Part shown: positions 56,401-64,000 of the stretch, piece by piece
Position numbering within the stretch: position 1 is the stretch's first letter
Layout: each line of letters starts with the position of its first letter
DNA from: Mesostigma viride
Lineage: Eukaryota > Streptophyta > Mesostigmatophyceae > Mesostigmatales > Mesostigmataceae
Assembly (NCBI GenBank): GCA_009746045.1
Contig: RPFO01000485.1
Span: 478,883-542,882, forward strand
Length of the DNA stretch: 64,000 bases
Reading direction: 5' to 3'
Notes under the pieces: generated by a model
Seen by the model: only the letters and a program-made list of their open reading frames with translations
Told to the model about the DNA's origin: nothing
The model's database searches: none
Program-made: the position numbers and the translations under genes

Positions 56401-59400
56401 AGAGTGCCCTGTGATGTTCGCTGCCTTGTCCAGAAACCTTTTTCTGTAGCCCCTTGAGGGTATCAATGGCCATGAGCTCCCACAGCTATGCTTCGGAACG
56501 TTTTTCCCCGCTCCTGCACGCTCCACCCTCGTGCCTGCATTTACAGTAGCACCGTAGCAGGCAATATCAGCAGGTCCATGGCTCCTGCGTTCTTGCATCG
56601 TCCCCCGTAGGAGGCCTGCGTATCTCCACGTCCACGGCAGCTCTTACAACTCGTCCTTCCCCCTTTGGCGGGATGCGCAGGCAAGCCACTTCACGAGCCC
56701 TGTGTGGCGCAGATGTCCCCACACTTGCAATAACACACTTGAAGCAGTACACAACACACTGGAGTATGACTGCAAGCTGCACACTTGAAGCTGCACACTT
56801 GACTATCAGCAGCCTGTGCAGCTTCTGCTCCCTTGCAGGGGGGCTGCTGTTTTTGTATAGCCCAACCAGTTGGCCCTTGGCCTCACAAGGCATCCTCATG
56901 CACGGTTGAATGCCAAGTGTACTGGTGCCTTGTTGCTCGCATCGGATGGTTCCTGGTCCCTCCCGTGGCTCACCCTGGCCTCGGTTTGTTGCATTCCTGA
57001 CCCTGTTGTCCTGATTGTGCTGCCCAGATCGACCATCGACTGGCCCAGAAGGCGCCTCTGCGCCTCCCCCCCCTGCAGGCCCCGCATCCGCCCCCACGCT
57101 CGGCGGCATCCTGTGCATGAGCCTGAGCTGGAACAGCCGGCTCCTGGTCACGGGTCATTCGTGCCCCGAGGACAGCGCCGCCTTGTCCGAGTCCCTCGTG
57201 CGGGTACGTGCCTGCCTGCCGGCCGGCCGGCCGGCCTGCCCGCCTGCCTGCCCGCCTGCCCGCCCGCCCGCCCGCCCGCCCGCCGCCCGCCCGCCCGCCC
57301 GCCCGCCCGCCGCCCGCCGCCCGCCCGCCGCCCGCCCGCCGCCGCCCGCCCGCCCGCCGCCCGCCCGCCCGCCCGCCCGCCCGCCGCCCGCCCGCCCGCC
57401 CGCCCGCCCGCCCGCCCGCCCGCCCGCCCGCCCGCCCGCCCGCCCGCCCGCCGCCCCCGCCCGCCCGCCCGCCCGCCCGCCCGCCGGCCCGCCCGCCCGC
57501 CCGCCTGCCTGCCTGCCTGCTTGTGTGTGTCATTTGCGTGGCGGTTGTGCCGGTACGCGTTTTTCTTTGGATTTTGCGTGTGCATATATGTGTGTGTGTG
57601 TCTGCTTGTGCAGCTGCGCGCCTGCCTGCCCATGTGTGTGTTTTGTGCAATGCCAGCCCCTGGGGGGAACTGTATGTGCGCCCAAGCGGATGGTACCCAA
57701 TCAGCAAACTCAATGGGGCTTTGCAGGCCCTTGAAAGGCGCAACATCTGCCAAGAAGCCTCACTCTCCGCTGACCCCGCCAGCCCCATCACCTGCGCGTT
57801 GCGAGTGTTCTCGCCTGCTCTACTTGGTAGCCTAGAGCGTCTGCCAAGATGGTTCCGTTGAGGCTGTCGCAGGCAGCGGTGGCTCGTGTCCCACCCCGGC
57901 TGCCTGGCATCGGCCACTGCCATGGCCAGTGATTGGCGGACGTGTGTGAAAGCCTCAGTGTGTCCCAAGTGCGTGCGTTGGGCGTGTACCATGACATGCC
58001 GCAGGTCTGGCACATCTTCCTTGAGAAAGACGGCACCACAGGGTTTGCCGAGAGCAGCCGACTGAAGGGCCACCGCAACGAGGTCAACCACGTGTCCTTC
58101 AGGTAGGCGGGTCCATGAGGTCCTCGTCAGGTAGGTGGTCCATCAGTTGTCCTCCAGGTACCATGGAGAATCGCGTCTTCTTCGCGTAGCCTCTCCTTGC
58201 GCAGCCAGGTGGTTTCAACCAGGGGGCACAGCCATGGTTCTGGCAACTCCCATCTGTGCCGCACGCGGCTAGCGCCTGATGTGCGTGCTTGCATGTGATC
58301 GGTTGTAGCTTGTGGGTGGTGGACTAGGAACAAACCCAACGGTGTGATGGCACTGGAGGAGTGGTGGGGATGGGACCCGTGTACGGTTGGCCTTGTGTGC
58401 ACGATCATGGTGTGGGGTTGAGGGCGCTTCACTCGTGTCCACTCACTCCTAAACATACAGCTCGTTGCGTTGTACTTGCGCGTGCTATGAGTAGGCTGTA
58501 GGGTTTCAGTCCCCGTGCCGTGGTGAGCCCTCCCATTGCTGTCAGGCAGCGTTGCCTCTTTGCTTTGCTTCTGGCTGCAAGTGTCTTGCTGTGCTTGCTA
58601 GAGGCTTATGCTTGCAGCGCGCTGCGGATGAGGATGGAACGCCTGCCTGTTGTGATGCCCCGTTTCTGCCTTCATGCCCCAATAAGTGCGTTCGCTGTCG
58701 CCTCTTTTACAAATCCTCATAGTGGGCTGCCCCGTCCCCCTTGCAACTGCCCTGTGCGCTCTACCGCCCACCCGTGCGCAGCCACCTGTCGGAGCGCCGG
58801 CTGCTCACGTGCTCGCGGGACGGCACGTTGCGCTTGTGGGGCATGGACAAGCGCTGTCGGAAGTTGGTGAGCGCGCTGCAGAGGGCCGCTAGGAGGGATG
58901 GGGATGTGAAGCTGCAGAGTGCACGCAGGAGACGTAGGAAGCGAAAAAAAAGGGAACTGGGGATTTGGCCGTTCAGGATTCGAGGGAGGGAACTGGGGTT
59001 TGGGTCATGCATCACGAATTGGGGCGGAGCTCATGGATGGGATGGCATATACCTCGCAGGCATATGACAAGTCGTGTGCCGATGCTGTCTCCTAGCATCT
59101 GGTAACTCAGCCCTGTCGCACCCCCAGGGATGCCAGATAGGGATAAGCCATGGCAAACCCACAAGAAATAGGTAGACGGCGGCAGGCTTTGGGTGCCTTC
59201 TGCTAAGATGGGCCCTTGGGTGCCACCCAGGGTGGCAGTTCTGGTCACACGCCAGTTCACCTCCAGCACACTGCATTGTGTATGCTGCACGTCCATGCAC
59301 TGTTTGGGTGCCCTCATCTGGTTTGTTCTCATGCCGCGGCAAGATCAGGGGTTGGTGGTGGCGTAGCATGGCCTAAAGGCGCCAGCATACCTGCCTTGTG

Positions 59401-62400
59401 CACAGGGTCCTCCCAGCCTTACTTTATCTGCTGCTCCCTTGCCATAGGCCCCTCACTGATTCCCTACTGCACTTGGCTGGACGGATGTGCGCCCAACCCC
59501 TCTACGTGTGTGTTTGTGTCCGTGCGTCCATGTGCGCACCAGGAGCAAACCACATGGGTGTGCCGCCCCCACCATATCCTCAAGGTGGCGCCCGTCAACG
59601 GAGGGACCAGCGCACCCACCGCGGCGTCCCGGCGAGTCGTGCCCCCCTCGCGCCGCCCGCCCGAGCTGTTGCAAGTGAACATGGCCAGCTGGAGCCTCGA
59701 CGACCGTTGGGTGCTGGCACTCGCGTCAGGTGGGGGGGGGCGCCATGGAGCCTTGCCCACGCTCGTGGAAGTGAATAGGAGTGAATAGTGATTTGCATTC
59801 GTACTAAGTAAGGGCCTAGGTTTTTGTGTGTTATTACCTGGGCCTATTTTCATGGATGGGGTAGAGGGGGAGTAAAAATATAACACTTAGTGCACGCTCG
59901 TGTAGAAGAGCTTGGCGGCAATGGGCAGTACATCACACTCTTCTTTTTCCCGGCACCGCCCCCTGTGGGTGTTCCCTAGGCACCCAGCCACCACAAGCAT
60001 CCTTATGCTTGAACAACAGTTTGCGCATAGAGACTTGCCCATCTTTGAGCTACAAAGATGGCATGCCGCCACGGGTTCACCCCAACGCGGAGTCCGTGGT
60101 AAAAGCTGTGGCTGTGCACTCGTTAATGTGCCTTGATGCAAAGGATGCTCTGGCTGCTACTGTTTTCTTGATCCAGCTCACCACGCATTGATGCGAAGGA
60201 TGCCCTGGCTGCTACTGTTTTCTTGATCCAGCTCACCTTGCAAGCCCCCTGCGTTGTACAGCAATCAAGGAAGCCCCTCCCCTGACGCGTGCACAGGGCG
60301 TTATGGGCACAAAACTAAGAACGACCTAGCAGAGCTGTGCCGCAGAAAGCTGTGGGCTGTTTATTTATGGGCTGTGTTTTTCTGGGCCGTTTTTGTGGGC
60401 CGTTTCTGGATTAGTATCCGGCATCTGACACGTGCAGGACCATTGGGAGCGTCTCTGAGCGGGGGCAGGTTTCTGGCCATATTGCCATCCAAATCTGTGG
60501 CTCCACAGTACCTGTTGTTCAAGATTTCGCGTTTTTGTGCCTCTGCTGCTAGCATGGTGGCATGTGCCGTGGTGGAATGTGCCATGGTGGGATGTGCCAG
60601 CCTTTTTATAGCTAGCTATATGCCCATCAGCTGTCTCCTATCCTGCAGCCCGAAATCATCCCACACAAGCAACCGCCTTCATTTTGTCTATTAAATGGCT
60701 ATGGCTGTCATTTATACCTGAGCTATGCTTGTGAGCAAGCTTTTCACCGATGTAAAATGTATTGCCTAAGGTCATGTGCATTTGATGATTTGCTAGTAGC
60801 CGTAGCTGCTTTATAACAGAGATCAGGCGACTGCCTGTACGAGGCACTTGTTTCAGTAATTACAAACGGTCATTCGCACGTATCCAGCAGGTCACACTTA
60901 TCGGTTTGGGAGGTTCCATCGTTTGTTGGAGGTTTTGTTTCATTCCTTGTATGGCATTGCTCGATCAGCTGCCAATCAACGAAGTCTGATTCTTCCTGGT
61001 TCTTGCATTCCACTCTGGTTGAAATTGCTTAATTTTTTGAAAGCTCTCGAATTGTTGGCATCTGGCTTTCTTTGCACCGACGATTATTCCTGTTAGTCTC
61101 TGTAGCTCCGGCCTGTCAGATTTAGAGGTATGGCATTTGTTTGGCTACACCATGCTGCGTTTGGCTAGCCCACCCTCCTTGCTTGTCCATCGCGACCGTC
61201 CATGTCGCGATCGCTGTTAAGGGATCCTGCGGGTGAGGGGGCACGACAAGGCTTGGCAAAAGGTAGCCTGGGTTTTTGACCCATTCCGCTACCTTTGGCA
61301 TGGTCTTGTCGGCTCTTCTCGCCAGCAGAAGCCCTTGTTGATGGCACCTGTGGCATTCTGTGATGAATTTGCAAGGCGAGTGCCTATGTAACGTGGCAGT
61401 TGGCGCATCAAAATAATTCTACCTTACTTTCATGTCGGACAATTGCTGGATAAGGGGTTTTATCTCCACCATCGTCGATTCCAAAGAACCCGCTGATGCC
61501 ACCATTCACGCGGTTTTCTAAGTTCAGCGTTGATAGCCGGAATGCATTAAATTGGAATAGGGAAGTAAGTCGGCTGCTGCCTGACAGAATGGGCACTGCG
61601 TGAATAGAGTGAAAATGCTGCGATAACCGAATATGTAACGTCCCTCATTCACCAGCTGGGCTATGTGCGACAGACCTTTGCGCTAACAACTTCACAGTCG
61701 TCCCGCGCAGGCAGTCGCCTGATTTCTATCTTTATCAGCTATGGGCTATTTGCACGCGATCGTGGCGTATCCCCGGGGCATTATAAGATACCTGCATCGG
61801 GCTCTTGGTCACAAGCTCATGCTTGCTTGGGTACAGCTCAGGTATAGGTGACAGACATTGAAGTCGGTCGAGTTACATCAGCATGAGTTAAATGTGTGCT
61901 AGGACAGCAACCCAGTCTGACATCCCAATCGGCACGCTCAACACGGCAGTTTGTCACAGAGGCACGCTGCATTTCTGGCCAGCTGTGCCTGAGACATCCG
62001 CGTGGCCGTCCCATGCCATCCTCCCCCCCATCTCCATGACATTGCCTTGCATTACTGTCTCCACGACACCCACCTCCCTTGCGCTGCGGGCCACAGATGG
62101 GACGTTCCGCGTGTGGCGCTCCCATGACGGCGCGTTGATACATTGCCTGTCCGGCCACTCCAAACCGGTGGGTGCTTCGAACCTGCCAACCCCCACGCAC
62201 CATGCTGGGACTTCCCACTGCATGCATGCTCCCATGATGCTCCCATGATCCCCAGATGTTCTTTTGTTTTTGTTTGTTTTACTTTCCGGCCGCGCCTATG
62301 TGACCGATCCAGCCCCAGCTAGCAGTGCATGCAGCCAGTGACAGGGCCACAGGCAACCTTTAGGCATGTCCTCTTGGCCTTTTGGCATGTCATCTAAACC

Positions 62401-64000
62401 TTCAGGCATGTCGTCTTAGCCTGTAGGCATGCCATCTTGTCTTCCGCGGTTCATCTCTCAGAACTTGCACTGGTACTCCCGGTTGCTTACATCCACCTAA
62501 CTTGTCCCTCCCCTTGTGCGCTTGTTCCGTTTCGGTTGCTTCCCCTTGGCTTGCTTGAGTGGCCCCCCTCATCATGCTTTTTCCCCCACTTCGTCTTATA
62601 CCTGCTCAGGCGTACGTGCTGGAGTGCAGCCCCATCGACGCCAACGTGGTGATGACGGCCGGATACGACGGCACCGTCATCATGTGGGACGTACGTGGCA
62701 ATCCCTGTTTAGTTGTGGATGGGTGCGAGGCCGCATGTGCAGTGTGGGTGTGGGTTTGGATGTGGGTGTGGGCGTAACTGGCGCCGCGCAATCGCCACCA
62801 CTTGTCCTTGCAGGATGGGTGCTGTGAATGGGATGTGCCAGGGAGAATGAGAGCTATGTGGCTACACGCACACAGCGCCTTGTTCTTGCCCTTGTTTTCA
62901 AAGAAAGGATGCACTGAGCTTTGGCCGCGCCTTCTCCAGGGCAAAACGATCGTGCGCCTGGTTGTGTGGCATGAATGTGCTGTTGCCCGTTTGTTTGTTG
63001 TGGCTAATTTTCGTGGCGGCGTAGCCCTGTTGGCATGGTATGCGTGTATCTGCGGCTGCCTAGTGTACAGATCAACACTGTAAAGTGCTATTTATTGCCA
63101 ACCACATTTAGGACTGGGTGCCACAAAAGAAAGTGGTAGGCGGAAGGGGGAGTTGACTACTGATGATGCAACCCTGGTGGATCACGCACACCTTCCCCCC
63201 CTGGCGTGCCACCCTTTCAGATCGTTCACGGCTCCATCGTCCACCGCTTCCACGAGTCGGGATTCAACCTCGTCGATGCAAAGTTCTCGCCGTACGTCTG
63301 TCCCAGCACGCTCTTGCTAATCTGTCGCCATGCTCCTCGCCCTAGGTTAGCCGCCCCGATATGGGAATGTTTGTTGCCATCTCTTGTGCACCGGGCCACC
63401 AGCGTGGATCATCTTCTGCCCCTATGTATGCATGTACGATAAGTTATGTTATGCCCCACTGCCCGCCAACAGTGCACACCGGTATCATAGCGGCTGCTGT
63501 TGGATTCACCGTGACTTAGAAGGGACATTTCGTGTTAAATGTCATTTTGGGGCTTATTAGGTTTGCTGCAGGCAGGTCTAACAGCTTTCTGTACTTGCAG
63601 GGCACAGTTTCACTCATCTTCCCCTTCATCTGCTTTAACAACCATGTTCCATTTCATTACTCCCTGCCATCACATGCTCCCTCGCAAGAACCATTCTCTG
63701 CCTTTTCGTGCTAGATCAGTTCACCCCCTTTGGTAACGCGTGTGAAAATTTTTTCCTCTGGATATGGAGTCTAAAGCGCCTGGGATCTTATAACGTGCAC
63801 TGAAATGAGGGAACCTATCTATTGAGTGTCTGTGACTGTAACGTTTCTAGATACATGCATACCCAATACCTGCACCGCTTATCTCACCTGCACGGAGTGG
63901 TCTTGCTGGGCTGGCCGCGTCTCTCCCTCGCGCTGCGGGCCGCGCCTCCTCTCCCTCGCGCTGCTGGCCGCGCCTCTCCCTTGCGCTGCTGGCTGCGCCT
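50417..64000 (+). CDS. BRWD/PHIP-type WD40-repeat protein (partial, runs off right edge)
   Basis: Exons, phase-consistent unless noted: 50417-50988, 52229-52361 (approx), 52591-? (end unresolved), 52777-53106, 53751-53860, 54294-54371, 55329-55555, 56157-56248, 57028-57203, 58005-58102, 58782-58866, 59543-59729, 62097-62167, 62610-62690, 63221-63291. Exon 1 contains [20 protein letters not shown], the family's N-terminal helical motif. WD repeats include [89 protein letters not shown] and [11 protein letters not shown]. In animals BRWD/PHIP proteins are CUL4-DDB1 substrate receptors with chromatin-reading bromodomains; the bromodomain part would lie beyond 64000. The true start may lie upstream; the ATG at 50417 is in frame after GTGTTGAGTAGG. 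Confidence 0.85.
51205..51585. repeat. 10 bp minisatellite TACTGTATGC in intron 1
   Basis: About 38 decamers with TGTATGC, TGCATGC and TGTACGC variants. All plus frames stay open by chance (CYCMLLYAT runs). Confidence 0.9.
53139..53310. repeat. TG-rich repeat (TGTGTGTT units) in the BRWD-like gene
   Basis: Octamer GTGTGTTT repeated about a dozen times, then (TG)n, in the intron after exon 4. Confidence 0.9.
54350..54545 (+). repeat. tandem partial duplication of a WD exon and donor
   Basis: About 98 bp containing the last ~22 bp of the exon (GCGTCCAACGACGGGAGCGT) plus the start of the intron is repeated at about 54450-54545. A third, diverged piece lies at about 54985-55050 (GCATCGGTGCGTCCTCGTCC). 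Confidence 0.85.
57218..57520. repeat. (CCCG/CCGCC)n GC repeat in the BRWD-like gene
   Basis: About 300 bp of C/G tetranucleotide and trinucleotide repeats directly after the donor at 57204. Pro/Ala/Arg open frames across it are artefacts. Confidence 0.95.
59730..62096. other. long intron of the BRWD-like gene
   Basis: 2.4 kb with no recognised gene. It contains a 54 bp tandem duplication (60135-60236, GGCTGCTACTGTTTTCTTGA). Confidence 0.6.
63915..64000. repeat. tandem repeat at the right edge
   Basis: Units containing GGCCGCGCCTC(TCC) and CTCCCTCGCGCTGC, three or more copies, cut by the window end; intron of the BRWD-like gene. Confidence 0.75.

Noticed and set aside
57015-58091. Long Pro/Ala/Arg-rich or Gly/Ala/Arg-rich proteins
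   Set aside because: Span the CCCG repeat in an intron; only 57028-57203 and 58005-58102 are real exons there.

Overview
This window looks like nuclear DNA of a photosynthetic eukaryote, most probably a chlorophyte green alga. The right half carries genes with many short GC-rich exons, GT-AG introns (donors often GTACGT or GTGAGC) and an N-terminal sequence that reads as a plastid transit peptide. Species cannot be named from the sequence alone.

Layout. 1-18.3 kb is a graveyard of nested transposable elements: pieces of a non-LTR retrotransposon reverse transcriptase, three copies of one ORF1-like gene, three insertions of a restriction-like-endonuclease retrotransposon end at one target, a dispersed ~300 bp repeat, one SINE-like insertion, and four 1.7-1.9 kb elements, three of them cleanly flanked by duplicated TTAA. 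18.3-32.6 kb is a compact island of ten ORFs, mostly intronless, that resemble nothing around them: zinc-finger/RING-type proteins, paired small membrane proteins, charged coiled-coil proteins. They share cis signals: a TATA box 70-90 bp before the ATG in at least five, an A/T-rich motif ending AATGAAAA just past the stop in most, and dense CCACGGG/CCCGTGG repeats between genes. A 1.5 kb imperfect palindrome sits in the middle. An integrated large DNA virus segment or another multigene element is the favoured but unproven reading; no viral hallmark gene is present.

32.6-64 kb is ordinary host DNA with three spliced genes: a small plastid-targeted two-helix membrane protein (minus, four exons, frame-consistent), a 5-formyltetrahydrofolate cyclo-ligase-like protein with a C-terminal RRM (MTHFSD/COG0212 type, minus, five exons), and a BRWD/PHIP-type WD40 protein (plus, at least 14 exons, running off the right edge). 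The last two diverge from a ~1.1 kb shared promoter region packed with GTAC. Large simple repeats, including about 198 perfect CAA units, and a hAT-like element inside an intron decorate this half.

The host genes have unrelated jobs (plastid membrane, folate/thiamin-related metabolism, chromatin or ubiquitin-ligase adaptor). The island genes may form a regulated set because their promoters and 3' ends look alike.
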